Positions 19,031 through 30,465 of a stretch of DNA of 64,000 nucleotides are shown here, piece after piece. The stretch spans positions 4,154,001-4,218,000 of the forward strand of contig NZ_CP022188.1 of assembly GCF_003111665.1 (NCBI RefSeq). The letters run 5' to 3'. This stretch comes from Parazoarcus communis. Its GTDB lineage: Bacteria; Pseudomonadota; Gammaproteobacteria; Burkholderiales; Rhodocyclaceae. Position numbers and translations under genes: made by a program. Numbering within the stretch: position 1 is the first letter of the stretch; every line of letters starts with the position of its first letter. The notes under the pieces are model-generated. The model did no database searches, was not told the DNA's origin, and worked only from the letters and a program-made list of their open reading frames with translations.

Positions 19031-19779
19031 ACATGGACGCAGCACAGACTCCGACCGGCCCAACCCTTGAGGGTCGACCGCAAAGCCGCCTCACCCTGAT
19101 CATGCTGGTCAGCATGCTGGCCTGTGCTGCACTGTTCCTCCTGTGGCCGGAAATCGACCTCCGCACCAGCGCCGCCTTCTATACCGAAAGCAGCGGCTTC
19201 TGGGGCGAACGCAACGCCTTCGTGATGGCGCTTTACCGGGGCATTCCGATGATGTCGAACGCCATCATCATCGGCCTCTTCATCGCGCTCTTTGCCTACA
19301 TGTTCCAGCGCGGTCTGCAGGGTGCCCGCAGACGCATCCAGGTCGGATACCTGATCACCGCACTCATCCTCGGCCCCGGCCTGCTGATCGACGTCGTACT
19401 CAAGGATCACTGGGGACGGGCACGCCCGGCAAAGGTCACCGAATTCGGCGGCGCCGCGACCTTCTCGCCTGCCATCATTCCGTCCGATCAGTGCGGCAAG
19501 AACTGCTCGTTCGTCAGTGGCCACGCATCGGCCGGCTTCTATTTCGTCAGCCTCGGCTTTCTCGGCGGGGTCGCAGCCCGCCGGCGCTGGACACTGATCG
19601 GACTCGGACTCGGTGGCGTGTTCGGATTTGGTCGCGTCGCGCAAGGCGGACATTTTCTGAGCGACATCGTCTTCAGCTTCTACGCGACCTGGTTCGCCGC
19701 CTGGCTGGCATGGGTGATCTTCAGGAAGCTGGGCTGGCTGAGCGACCCCGACGAGTTGGCAGAGACAACCCCGGGCTGA
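19027..19779 (+). CDS. Second PAP2-family phosphatase of the lipid-sugar cluster
   Basis: A 250-residue membrane phosphatase with motifs KDHWGRARP, SGHASAGFYF and GFGRVAQGGHFLSD. The long insert between the first two motifs, with FGGAATFSPA and several cysteines, recalls the lipid A phosphatase LpxE/KdsB-neighbour type rather than the shorter undecaprenyl pyrophosphatases. It overlaps the GT39 gene by four bases and ends the cluster. Removing a lipid A phosphate so that a sugar can be added would fit, but other lipid phosphates are possible. Confidence 0.85.
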   Translation: MNMDAAQTPTGPTLEGRPQSRLTLIMLVSMLACAALFLLWPEIDLRTSAAFYTESSGFWGERNAFVMALYRGIPMMSNAIIIGLFIALFAYMFQRGLQGARRRIQVGYLITALILGPGLLIDVVLKDHWGRARPAKVTEFGGAATFSPAIIPSDQCGKNCSFVSGHASAGFYFVSLGFLGGVAARRRWTLIGLGLGGVFGFGRVAQGGHFLSDIVFSFYATWFAAWLAWVIFRKLGWLSDPDELAETTPG

Positions 19780-19854
19780 TCGCCGCGCCCGACCTCAGAC
19801 CCGTCTCCACATTCATCGACCTTGCAAGGTTTCGCCGTGGAAACGGCAGCCACG

Positions 19855-20217
19855 TCAGCGCGGCTTGCTTGCCGTCCGCGACTTGAGAAAGGCCAGTTCA
19901 GCCTGGCGCTTCTTCAGCGAATCGTTGAGCTCGACGAGCTGACGCTCGAGCTCGGCGCGGGTCGCCCGCTCCATTTCGAGGTCAAGGCGACCGACGCTGA
20001 GCGCTGCACCAAGGCGCTGGTTCTCTTCCTCGAGCGCCTGCACCTTTACACCGTATGCAAGATCGGTGTCCAGATACCACACCAGCGCCAGCACAAAAGT
20101 GAGCAAAGCGCCGCCAAGCGCGGCAAGAATGACGCGCTTGCGCTGATCTGCAGCGATGCGGTCGCTGACGGCGTCCTCTCCCAGGCGACGCGGGCGAAAA
20201 CCTCCGAAACGGTTCAC
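19855..20217 (-). CDS. Small membrane-anchored coiled-coil protein
   Basis: A 120-residue protein with one membrane helix (about residues 30-46) followed by a heptad-rich coiled coil to the C-terminus (LEEENQRLGAAL onward), and a basic tail. This is the shape of short cell-envelope partners of M23 endopeptidases. It starts 12 bp past the stop of the M23 gene on the same strand, so the pair is probably co-transcribed. I do not recognise a named family. Confidence 0.6.
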   Translation of the reverse strand: MNRFGGFRPRRLGEDAVSDRIAADQRKRVILAALGGALLTFVLALVWYLDTDLAYGVKVQALEEENQRLGAALSVGRLDLEMERATRAELERQLVELNDSLKKRQAELAFLKSRTASKPR

Positions 20218-20229
20218 CGTAGCACTGTG

Positions 20230-21204
20230 TCAGGAGTTGTCGAGGTAGCGCAGGGGATTGACGAAGGCCCCGTTGCGCAGCACTTCGAAGTGCAGATGCG
20301 CGCCGGTCGAACGGCCGGTCGAGCCTACCGCGGCAATCCGTTGCAAGGGCGTCACCACGTCGCCCACCTTCACGAACAGGCGCGAACAGTGCGCATAGCG
20401 ACTGACCAGCCCGTTACCGTGATCGATTTCGACCAGATAGCCGTACTCGCGGTGATAGCCGGAAAAAACAACCCGACCGCCCGCGCTGGCATGAATCGGG
20501 GTACCTGCACGCGCCTGGAAATCGAGACCGGAGTGAAACGCGCTGCGGCCGTTGAACGGATCTACCCGGGTACCGAAAGACGAGTTACGGCGCCCGCCAG
20601 GGACCGGATTGCGGCTCGGAAAAGCCATCTGCGCAAGGTCGAGTTCCGTGGTCACCCGATCGACCTCGAACAGCACGGCGCTCAGACGCTCAAGTTCGTA
20701 TTCGAGATCGGTCAGGCCAGCCCCCTGATCGTCGAACGCCGTCAGCGCGCCATCCGCATTACCCGTACTGCCAAGCAGCGAGATCAACGGGCCGCCGCTC
20801 GCTCCGACCACCTTTTTGGCTGCTTCGGACTGCGTGGAAGCCGTCTTTCCGGCGTCTGCCGCCGGAAGTCCAGCTGGGGCAACTGCAGCACTTTCGGCAC
20901 TCTTGTCTTTGCCCTTGAGTACGCCCACGCGCTTGGCGAGGGTCAGCGCCTCGGACTCGAGTCGGGCAAGCTTGCCGGAAATCTCGCCCAGACGATCGAC
21001 CAGAAAGCGACCTTCAGGATGGTCCACACTCAGCGGAGAGGCGGGGGTATCGACCTCGGCACGCCCCACACCGACGCCGAGCGCGAAGGCGCCACCGGCC
21101 ACTGCAAGCAGGGTTCCTGACGCGATCAGGATCAGCGCGCGCGAACTCAGCGTGCGGACACGCGAGCGGTTGACGCGTCCCATGGAAAGAATGACCAGTG
21201 CCAT
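20230..21204 (-). CDS. M23-family peptidoglycan endopeptidase
   Basis: A 324-residue protein with an N-terminal membrane anchor (about residues 20-42), a coiled-coil region (about 60-120) and a C-terminal LytM/M23 domain. The zinc motifs are present: HSGLDFQ (HxxxD) and HLHFEV (HxH). Such enzymes cut peptide cross-links in murein, for example DipM/MepM types; without the EnvC architecture it is likely a periplasmic hydrolase. I use the ATG at 21204, which has GGAGG six bases upstream. The coiled-coil partner gene follows downstream. Confidence 0.88.
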   Translation of the reverse strand: MALVILSMGRVNRSRVRTLSSRALILIASGTLLAVAGGAFALGVGVGRAEVDTPASPLSVDHPEGRFLVDRLGEISGKLARLESEALTLAKRVGVLKGKDKSAESAAVAPAGLPAADAGKTASTQSEAAKKVVGASGGPLISLLGSTGNADGALTAFDDQGAGLTDLEYELERLSAVLFEVDRVTTELDLAQMAFPSRNPVPGGRRNSSFGTRVDPFNGRSAFHSGLDFQARAGTPIHASAGGRVVFSGYHREYGYLVEIDHGNGLVSRYAHCSRLFVKVGDVVTPLQRIAAVGSTGRSTGAHLHFEVLRNGAFVNPLRYLDNS

Positions 21205-21385
21205 CCCCTTCCTCCGATAAGTGCCAAGCAGCCAGATGAATCGCGGCGTGCGGCCTGATAGTGGGGTGTGCCGACCACAGTGGCGGATACATCCCCGCAC
21301 AACTGATTTGGTCAAACACAAAACAGCAGGAGTCTATCACTAAGTTCGGATCATGGAAGCACTGCAAATATCGGCAGCCGTAAAC

Positions 21386-21415
21386 GCACAACGGCGGCCT
21401 GAGCCGCCGTTGTGC
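21386..21415 (-). terminator. Terminator-like hairpin after ppsA
   Basis: A 12-bp perfect stem (GCACAACGGCGG / CCGCCGTTGTGC) with a 6-nt loop lies 19 bp past the ppsA stop codon. The trailing bases on the minus strand (GTTTACGG) form only a weak T-tract, so it may be partly efficient. It also faces the upstream region of the M23 gene. Confidence 0.7.
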
Positions 21416-21434
21416 CTTGATACCGAAGTACGCT

Positions 21435-23801
<2,367 letters not shown>

Positions 23802-23921
23802 GAGTGGCTTCCGGATTCCATGAAGTGACAGCAAAATGCGATTTTACAGAAAAATTGTGCTCTGCCGCACGGCAGGGTATGCCCTAATCACAATTTGACA
23901 CATCAGAAAGAGCCCTCGCAC

Positions 23922-24755
23922 ATGAGCAACCTTCCGAACCGGACAGTTTTTTTCATCTCCGACGGCACCGGCATCACCGCGGAAACACTGGGACACAGCC
24001 TGCTGGCACAATTCCCGGACGCCCGTTTCCGCCAGGTCCGGATCCCCTTTGTCGATGATCTCGACAAGGCGATTGAATGTGCAAGTCACATTCGAGACGC
24101 ATTTGTTACCGATGGCACACGGCCAATCGTGTTCAGTACCCTGGTCAATCCCAAGATGGTCGAGGCCTTGCACAAGGCCGACGCCCTGTTTCTGGAACTC
24201 TTCGACCGCTTCATCGGCCCGCTCGAGTCCGAACTCGGACAACGCTCGACCCACGCCGTCGGCCGCTTTCACGGCATTGCCGACAGCAACGACTACAAGA
24301 ACCGCATCGAGGCAATCAACTTCGCGATGGCCCACGACGACGGCATTTCGTCCGACGGCGAACTGGCCGAAGCGGATGTCATCCTGGTTGGCGTCTCCCG
24401 TTCGGGAAAAACCCCAACCAGCCTCTACCTTGCCATGCAGTTCGGCGTGAAGGCCGCCAATTATCCGCTTATTCCCGAAGATTTCGAGCGCAACAAGCTC
24501 CCCGGCGAACTTCATCGCTACCGGAGCAAGCTCTTCGGGCTCACCATCGCCCCCGAACGGCTGTCGCAAATCCGCCAGGAACGCAGGCCCAACAGTCGCT
24601 ATGCATCGCATGACAACTGCACCTACGAAATCGACGCAGCGCAAAAATTGATGCGCCGCGAAAACATCCGCTGGCTCGACTCCACCACCAAGTCCATCGA
24701 GGAAATCTCGGCCACCATCCTGCAAACCGTCCGCCTCAACAAGCCGGCTTACTGA
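23922..24755 (+). CDS. ppsR: PEP synthase regulatory kinase/pyrophosphorylase (DUF299)
   Basis: A 277-residue DUF299 protein that switches PEP synthase off by ADP-dependent phosphorylation of a threonine near the active histidine, and on by phosphate-dependent dephosphorylation. A P-loop-like [11 protein letters not shown] motif lies mid-chain, and the N-terminus [13 protein letters not shown] is a family hallmark. I use the ATG at 23922; an upstream TTG gives a non-conserved extension. It is divergent from ppsA, the standard arrangement. Confidence 0.95.
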   Translation: MSNLPNRTVFFISDGTGITAETLGHSLLAQFPDARFRQVRIPFVDDLDKAIECASHIRDAFVTDGTRPIVFSTLVNPKMVEALHKADALFLELFDRFIGPLESELGQRSTHAVGRFHGIADSNDYKNRIEAINFAMAHDDGISSDGELAEADVILVGVSRSGKTPTSLYLAMQFGVKAANYPLIPEDFERNKLPGELHRYRSKLFGLTIAPERLSQIRQERRPNSRYASHDNCTYEIDAAQKLMRRENIRWLDSTTKSIEEISATILQTVRLNKPAY

Positions 24756-24827
24756 ACCGCGTACGCTAGAATGGCTCAAAGTGTTTGAGAGCTTATCCGA
24801 ACACATCATTGCCATACAGGACATGAG

Positions 24828-25997
24828 ATGAAAAGACCGCGCATCAAGCGCCGCGGCGGCATTGGCCGCCTTGCTGAACAACTTGTCTGGCTCTCCTCCG
24901 GCCTGGCCGAATCCGGCTGCCGGGTAGAGGACCGCTACTGGGAAGAGCGCCTGACAGGCGCTATCGACAGCGTTCTGGGCAACGACGACGAAGACACACT
25001 GAACGGCGCACTCGATCGCCTGTTCGGGAGCGAGAGCCCGGGCTACGACGAGCTTGCGGATCACATCGAGTCGCGCGCCGAATCAGCCGCAGGCATTGCC
25101 ACCGACCACGACATCCTGCTCATCGCCGCGCCCATCCTCGCGTGGTCACGATTCAGCATCCCCGCTACGTCCCTGTCGGCCTCGACGCTGGCAAACCTGC
25201 GCGTGCACCTGCAGGCGCACGTGCTCGCCTCGAATACGCAGCTGGCGATTGCCGACTTCCTCTTCAGCCCCGACCAGCTGCCTCAGGGCTACTGCGCTAC
25301 GGCAGGCTTTGCAGGACTGGCCGGACGTGCCGCCATCAGCGGGCAGGACTTGCACATCGACACAGCCGGCATGCCGGAAACATCACAGTTTCTGTCCGAC
25401 ACGCGGTATCTGCTCGCTGCGGTTGCCGTGCGCAAGGGCGAAGCACTGTTCCGCTGGCAGGAGCAGGATGGCAGCCGCGAACAGGCGCTTACGCAGTGGC
25501 GCAGCCAGGGCGGCGCTTGCCTCGCCCCCCTGATGCCGGGCTGCGTCCTCGAGTTCGTGCTGCCCGAAGCCTACTTCAGTGCCAGCCGGGCAGCCGACAA
25601 GGCCAGCAGACCCTACTCCATCCGGGCCTCGGTTGCCTTCCTCGGTGCAGCGCTCGACGCCCCGGCCCCCAAGCTGCTGGCGGTGATCGCACCGTTCAGG
25701 GATGACGAGATCGAGGAATACCGCATTGGTTTCACCATGCATGGCCGGGAAGACGTGCTGCATGGCGTCGTATGGCCCCTGCTGGGTGCAGAGGATGAAA
25801 CCATCGACGTGCCTGCGGAGATCGAAGCCGTGCTGCGCGAATGCGGCGTCGGCGAGGTGCGCTACCTCGATCACCGTTTCCCGCTGGAATACTGCGAGGA
25901 CTGTGGCGCCCCGATGTACCCCTCGCCCGAGGGCGAGATCATGCACGCCGAAATGCCCGAAGAGCAGACCGAACACGTGCCGCGCCACCTGCACTGA
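24828..25997 (+). CDS. DUF2863-family protein
   Basis: A 389-residue cytoplasmic protein that begins [11 protein letters not shown] and contains long alternating helical and strand segments without a recognisable catalytic motif. The C-terminus carries a [15 protein letters not shown] stretch (a CxxC zinc-ribbon-like element) and a histidine-rich end. DUF2863 is a family mostly confined to Burkholderiales and Rhodocyclales, which supports the assignment of the genome to Betaproteobacteria. It lies 19 bp before msrB and may be transcribed with it. No function is known. Confidence 0.75.
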   Translation: MKRPRIKRRGGIGRLAEQLVWLSSGLAESGCRVEDRYWEERLTGAIDSVLGNDDEDTLNGALDRLFGSESPGYDELADHIESRAESAAGIATDHDILLIAAPILAWSRFSIPATSLSASTLANLRVHLQAHVLASNTQLAIADFLFSPDQLPQGYCATAGFAGLAGRAAISGQDLHIDTAGMPETSQFLSDTRYLLAAVAVRKGEALFRWQEQDGSREQALTQWRSQGGACLAPLMPGCVLEFVLPEAYFSASRAADKASRPYSIRASVAFLGAALDAPAPKLLAVIAPFRDDEIEEYRIGFTMHGREDVLHGVVWPLLGAEDETIDVPAEIEAVLRECGVGEVRYLDHRFPLEYCEDCGAPMYPSPEGEIMHAEMPEEQTEHVPRHLH

Positions 25998-26016
25998 GCG
26001 CGCACAGGAGCCCAAC

Positions 26017-26427
26017 ATGAGTCGCAAGATTGAAAAAACCGATGCAGCCTGGCGCGAACTGCTGACATCCATCCAGTACCACGTCGCGCGCGAGAAAGGC
26101 ACTGAACGCGCCTTTACCGGGGAATACTGGGATACCTGGGACAAGGGCGAGTACCACTGCGTATGCTGCGACGCACCGCTCTTTGCCTCCGAGCACAAGT
26201 TCGATGCCGGTTGCGGCTGGCCCAGTTTCTGGACCGCCGCCGAAGCGGACAACGTCGAGTCTGCAGAAGACAACAGCCATTTCATGCGCCGCACCGAGGT
26301 GCTGTGCCATCAGTGCGGCGCTCACCTGGGACACGTGTTCGAGGACGGCCCCCAGCCGACCGGCCTGCGCTACTGCATCAATTCGGCATCGATCCGCTTC
26401 ATCCCCGAGGAGAAATCCGGGGACTGA
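26017..26427 (+). CDS. msrB: Peptide-methionine (R)-S-oxide reductase
   Basis: A 136-residue MsrB that repairs methionine-R-sulfoxide in proteins. It has the four structural zinc cysteines (C48, C51, C97, C100) and the catalytic cysteine C120 in LRYCINS. The length and the motif [10 protein letters not shown] are standard. The start at 26017 lies 19 bp past the DUF2863 stop with an AGGAG upstream. It is convergent with the hydrolase gene on the other strand. Confidence 0.96.
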   Translation: MSRKIEKTDAAWRELLTSIQYHVAREKGTERAFTGEYWDTWDKGEYHCVCCDAPLFASEHKFDAGCGWPSFWTAAEADNVESAEDNSHFMRRTEVLCHQCGAHLGHVFEDGPQPTGLRYCINSASIRFIPEEKSGD

Positions 26428-26451
26428 GCTGACAAACCCTGCTTCGGGCCC

Positions 26452-27366
26452 TCAGGCCTGGAGCAGGAAGTCGCGCACCACCGCAATCTGCGCCGGGTCC
26501 ATCAGCATCGGCGCATGGCCGACCCCTGCAAACTCGACGATCTTTGCCTTGGGGCCGCGCACCGCCATGGCCTCGAGCGTTTCGTGCTCCAGCAGATCTG
26601 ACTCGGCCCCGCGCAGGGCCAGGGTCGTGCAGCCAACCCGTTCGTAGGTGTCCCACATGTCGATGTCCATCACGATCGGAATCTGACGGAAAGCCTCGCC
26701 GATACCCGGGTCATAGACCATCGCAAAACCATCGGCCACCGGTCTCACGGTGTATTGGGTCAGGTGGCGCCACTGGGCATCGGTCAGCGGACCGAAAGGA
26801 GCGCTGACCTCGCGGACATAGGCCTCTGCGAACTCCATCGACGGAAAAACCGGCGCAGTGCCCACATAGGGCCCGATCCGGCGCAGGGACGCTGCGGTGA
26901 TCACCGGCCCCACATCGTTGAGCACAAGCCGGCTGATCGGCGAATGCGGCTGACTGGCGATCAGCATGCCGATGATGCCGCCCATCGAGGTTCCCACCCA
27001 ATGCACCTTGTCGACATTGAGCCGGGCGATGAGCGTGATCATGTCGGAGACATAGAGCGGAAAGCCGTAATCCGACTTGACCCCGAGCCAGTCACTCCGA
27101 CCGCGCCCCACCACATCCGGACAAATCACCCGGTACTCGTCCGAGAGCGCAAGCGCGAGATCGTCGAAGTCGCGCCCGTTGCGTGTCAGGCCGTGAGCGC
27201 AGATCACGACCCGCGGATTGTCCCGGTCGCCCCACTCGGTGTAAGCCATGCGATGCAGGCCATGCGGGCCGATGCATTGAACCGAGCCTTCACGCAGCCC
27301 GCGGTAGGGCCGTACCGGCGCGGGAGGCGCCTTGAACAGATTGCGCAAGTTGTCGAGCAGGCTCAT
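26452..27366 (-). CDS. Alpha/beta hydrolase
   Basis: A 304-residue alpha/beta-hydrolase with the oxyanion HGLTRNG motif, the nucleophile elbow GTSMGG and the catalytic histidine in GVGHAP; an acid at D264 or nearby completes the triad. The start at 27366 begins MSLLDNLRNLF, and further in-frame sequence upstream is not conserved. Homologues include many esterases and haloalkane-like hydrolases, so the substrate is unknown. It is a single gene, convergent with msrB. Confidence 0.85.
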   Translation of the reverse strand: MSLLDNLRNLFKAPPAPVRPYRGLREGSVQCIGPHGLHRMAYTEWGDRDNPRVVICAHGLTRNGRDFDDLALALSDEYRVICPDVVGRGRSDWLGVKSDYGFPLYVSDMITLIARLNVDKVHWVGTSMGGIIGMLIASQPHSPISRLVLNDVGPVITAASLRRIGPYVGTAPVFPSMEFAEAYVREVSAPFGPLTDAQWRHLTQYTVRPVADGFAMVYDPGIGEAFRQIPIVMDIDMWDTYERVGCTTLALRGAESDLLEHETLEAMAVRGPKAKIVEFAGVGHAPMLMDPAQIAVVRDFLLQA

Positions 27367-27490
27367 TGCATAGCACCGGTAATCAGAATGGTTCGAGTCT
27401 AGCACCATCCGTGCCAGTCCACGATTCATCCCACGAGTGCCGGCGGGTACCAGAAGCCCCTCCAGTTCACGCCTGGGCCGACCGCATCAA

Positions 27491-28627
27491 TCAGCCCGGA
27501 TCAAGCCTCAGAACCGAACCCTCGGTTTCTTCGAGCAACCACAACTTGCCGTCCGGGCCCTGACGAACATCCCGGATACGACGTCCGAAATCCTCCAGCA
27601 GCCGCTCGGCCTCGCGCACCTTGCCGCCCTCCTCGATCATTCGCGCCAGCAAGCGGAATTTGAGTGCCCCAACGAACAGGTTGCCCTTCCACCCCGGATA
27701 GACATCACCGGTGTAGAAGCTCATGCCCGACGGCGCAATCGAGGGCGTCCATTGGTGACGAGGCGGTTCGACATCGGCTCGCTCCGTGCCTTCGCCGATG
27801 CGCGTGCCGACGACATACTCCCGGCCATAGGTGATCACCGGCCAGCCGTAGTTGCGCCCAGGCAGGATCTCGTTGATCTCGTCGCCCCCCTGCGGACCGT
27901 GCTCCTGCGCCCACAGCACGCCGGTCAACGGATGCAGGGCAGCGCCCTGGACGTTGCGATGACCGTAGGACCAGATCTCCGGCAGCGCGCCCGCCTTGCC
28001 GACGAAGGGGTTGTCGGGCGGGACCGAGCCATCGGGACGGATGCGGACGATCTTCCCCATATGGCTGTCCAGATCCTGCGCACGGTCACGGAAACTGTAG
28101 CGATCGCCAAGCGTGACGAAGAGATTGCCGTCACGCCCGAAAACGAGCCGAGAACCCCAGTGATGGCCGCCCGACGGGGCCTCGTTCTGCGCAAAGATGA
28201 TCTTCACCTCGCTCAACTTCAGCGTCTCGCTGTCGAGCACTGCGCGCGCCACCGCGGTGCGCGCCCCCGCCTTGGTGGGCTGGGCAAAGGAGAAGAAAAT
28301 CGTGCGATCCGATGCATACGCGGGACTGAGCACGACATCGAGCAAGCCGCCCTGCCCGCGCGCGTGCACTTCTGGCACCCCCGCGATCGGCGCAGACACC
28401 GTGCCCTGTGGCGAGACGATGCGCATGCGCCCCGGCCGCTCAGTCACCAGCATGCGGCCATCGGGCAGGAAGGCCAGAGACCAGGGCGTCTTAAGCCCGC
28501 TCGCCACCACTGTCACCCGTACCGGGTTCGCTGCCTGTGCCACGCCAACCACGAGCAACAGCAGCATCGACAGCAGCCCGCCCCTCAACCGCCCGCCCAT
28601 GCCGAACATGCGTCGTTCTCCGGCCAT
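27491..28627 (-). CDS. Periplasmic PQQ-dependent sugar dehydrogenase (YliI/Asd type)
   Basis: A 378-residue secreted beta-propeller of the glucose/sorbosone dehydrogenase family that oxidises aldose sugars or similar with PQQ. A signal peptide precedes ANPVRV, and family motifs include LKTPWSLAFLPDGRMLVTERPGR, GHRNVQG and the WAQEHGPQGGDEIN block. I choose the ATG at 28627 because GGGAGG sits six bases before it; the longer in-frame ORF starts at 28666. The gene lies divergently from the IclR gene, with about 170 bp between them. Confidence 0.88.
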   Translation of the reverse strand: MAGERRMFGMGGRLRGGLLSMLLLLVVGVAQAANPVRVTVVASGLKTPWSLAFLPDGRMLVTERPGRMRIVSPQGTVSAPIAGVPEVHARGQGGLLDVVLSPAYASDRTIFFSFAQPTKAGARTAVARAVLDSETLKLSEVKIIFAQNEAPSGGHHWGSRLVFGRDGNLFVTLGDRYSFRDRAQDLDSHMGKIVRIRPDGSVPPDNPFVGKAGALPEIWSYGHRNVQGAALHPLTGVLWAQEHGPQGGDEINEILPGRNYGWPVITYGREYVVGTRIGEGTERADVEPPRHQWTPSIAPSGMSFYTGDVYPGWKGNLFVGALKFRLLARMIEEGGKVREAERLLEDFGRRIRDVRQGPDGKLWLLEETEGSVLRLDPG

Positions 28628-28735
28628 CTTCAACCTCCCGATTCGGGCTTTCGCCCAAGGCTTCATCTAGATCTGAGGCAGCAGCACGCTGAAATCGTTC
28701 GCAGCACAAACACGGCCCTGCACATGTCATGTCGA

Positions 28736-28752
28736 ATCGTACAAACTACGAT
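28736..28752 (+). promoter_or_regulatory. Inverted-repeat operator candidate upstream of the iclR gene
   Basis: A perfect 6-bp inverted repeat ATCGTA/TACGAT with a 5-nt spacer (CAAAC) lies 46 bp before the IclR gene. IclR-family operators are short palindromes of this kind, often autoregulatory. The complement contains ATCGTAGTT, which also occurs at 36175-36183 near the metallo-hydrolase gene. Confidence 0.4.
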
Positions 28753-28797
28753 CAAATGCTTTGAAAATGCTACCATTTGCGCCATGCAGGAGAGAAA

Positions 28798-29661
28798 ATG
28801 CTGACAAACGACAATCCCGGCCCGAGCACGCCGGAACCTCAACACGGCGGCACCGAAGGCCGGACGACGGAGCGCGTCGACCGCCGTGGCATCCAGTCCA
28901 TCGAGGTCGGCGGCACCTTGTTGCAGGCGCTGGTGCGAAACGGCACGCCGATGATGCTCAAGGACCTTGCGCGCGAGGCCGGCATGCCGCCCGCAAAGGC
29001 CCACCCCTACCTGGTGAGCTTCGGCAAGCTCGGACTCATTGAACAGGACCCCGTCACGGGTCGCTACGGCTTGGGACCGTTCTCTCTGCAAATGGGCCTG
29101 ACCGCACTGCACGCGCTCGACCCGATCAAGGCGGCAATGCCCGAAATCGCCAGGCTGGCAGACGACATCCAGCTCAACGTAGCAATCGCGGTATGGGGTA
29201 ACCGTGGCCCCACGATCATCCGCATCGAAGAGTGTCACCGCCCGATCCATATCAACATGCGTCCGGGCACGGTGATGACGCCGCTGATGCTCACGGCCAC
29301 CGGCCGTGTCTTTGCAGCCTTCCTGCCCGACCGCATCACTCGCCCGCTGGTGGAGGAAGAACTCTCGCAGCTGGGTGCAGGCGAACAGCCGGCGCTCAAG
29401 ATGTCAAAGCGCCATGTCGACGAGATTTTGAGCGATGTGCGCAAGCATGGCATCGCGCGCGCCCTCGGTCACCCGATTCCGGGCATCAATGCATTCTGCG
29501 CCCCGGTATTCGACAACAGCGGGGCACTTTCGCTGGCCATTACCGCGATGGGCCCCGCGGGCGCTTTCGACACCGACTGGAACGGCAGCACTGCCACCAA
29601 GGTGCTTGCCTGCGCGCGCGAAATTTCCGGCCGACTGGGCAATATCACGGGCGCGGGCTGA
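28798..29661 (+). CDS. IclR-family transcriptional regulator
   Basis: A 287-residue IclR-family regulator: an N-terminal winged helix (about residues 38-95, IEVGGTLLQALVR start) and a C-terminal effector domain with PGTVMTPLMLTATGRVF. An N-terminal extension of about 30 residues precedes the winged helix. The ATG at 28798 is preceded by AGGAGAGAAA. It faces maleylacetoacetate isomerase convergently, and IclR proteins often control aromatic catabolism, so it is the likely regulator of the locus at 29.7-36.1 kb. Confidence 0.88.
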   Translation: MLTNDNPGPSTPEPQHGGTEGRTTERVDRRGIQSIEVGGTLLQALVRNGTPMMLKDLAREAGMPPAKAHPYLVSFGKLGLIEQDPVTGRYGLGPFSLQMGLTALHALDPIKAAMPEIARLADDIQLNVAIAVWGNRGPTIIRIEECHRPIHINMRPGTVMTPLMLTATGRVFAAFLPDRITRPLVEEELSQLGAGEQPALKMSKRHVDEILSDVRKHGIARALGHPIPGINAFCAPVFDNSGALSLAITAMGPAGAFDTDWNGSTATKVLACAREISGRLGNITGAG

Positions 29662-29694
29662 ACACGACGGGGCAATCGCTGCCCCGGCGGCACC

Positions 29695-30339
29695 TTACTC
29701 GGCGTCGGGCTGATTACCCGGCGCGGCGAGGCGGAAGGCTTCGAGGTCTTCGCAGCGTTCGGCAATGCGACTGATCACTGGCAGCGCGTCCATTCGGCAA
29801 TTGAAGCGACGCGCATTGAACACCTGCGGCACGAGACAGCAATCTGCCAGCGTGGGCGTGTCGCCATGGCAGAACGCACCGGTGCGCGCATCGACCGCCA
29901 GCATCGCTTCGACCGCGGCGAGCCCCAGTTCGACCCAGTGCCGATACCACGCACTCTTCTGCTCGTCACTCGCGCCCAGATCGCGCCCGAGGTACTGCAG
30001 CACGCGCAGGTTGTTGAGCGGATGGATATCGCAGGCAATGGTCTGAGCAATCGCGCGGATACGGGCGCGGTCGACCGGTGTCCCCGGCAGCAGCGCTGGC
30101 TCGGGGTGGGTTTCATCCAGATACTCGATGATCGCCATCGACTGGGTCATCACCCGGCCCCCTTCTGCGAGCGCAGGCACCAGGGCCGCAGGATTGACCG
30201 CAAGGTAGTCTTCCTGCCGGTGTTCCCCGCCGGTGCGGGTCAGGTGGACGGGAATCGACTCATAGTCCAGCCCCTTCAGATTGAGGGCAATACGCACGCG
30301 ATAGGCAGCCGAACTGCGGAAATAGGTATAGAGCTTCAT
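29695..30339 (-). CDS. maiA: Maleylacetoacetate (maleylpyruvate) isomerase, zeta-class GST
   Basis: A 214-residue zeta-class glutathione transferase with the glutathione-binding SS motif in FRSSAAYRVRIALN and the NPAALVPALAEGGRVMTQSMAIIEYL segment. It isomerises maleylacetoacetate or maleylpyruvate to the fumaryl form in homogentisate or gentisate degradation. The start at 30339 gives the canonical MKLYTYFRSS start. It sits at the 3' end of the aromatic-catabolism transcript, after a TRAP binding protein and a 126-bp gap. Confidence 0.9.
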   Translation of the reverse strand: MKLYTYFRSSAAYRVRIALNLKGLDYESIPVHLTRTGGEHRQEDYLAVNPAALVPALAEGGRVMTQSMAIIEYLDETHPEPALLPGTPVDRARIRAIAQTIACDIHPLNNLRVLQYLGRDLGASDEQKSAWYRHWVELGLAAVEAMLAVDARTGAFCHGDTPTLADCCLVPQVFNARRFNCRMDALPVISRIAERCEDLEAFRLAAPGNQPDAE

Positions 30340-30390
30340 GGTGTCTCCTGTATTGACCCGGCAAGGCGCCACCCCGAGCATACGCAGCAA

Positions 30391-30415
30391 GACCCGGCCT
30401 GTTCAAGACCGGGTC
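30391..30415 (-). other. Stem-loop between the TRAP binding protein and maiA
   Basis: A 7-bp GACCCGG/CCGGGTC inverted repeat with an 11-nt loop lies between the TRAP gene and maiA. On the minus strand it is followed by TTGCTGCG without a T-run, so it may regulate or stabilise mRNA rather than end it. Low confidence. Confidence 0.35.
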
Positions 30416-30465
30416 CTGCACCTCGGCATTTTCGCCCCGACAGCATGCAGCTGCCGGCACCCGAC

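Noticed and set aside
30391..30415. Strong intrinsic terminator between the TRAP and maiA genes
   Set aside because: The stem is good, but no T-run follows on the minus strand; reported only as a stem-loop.
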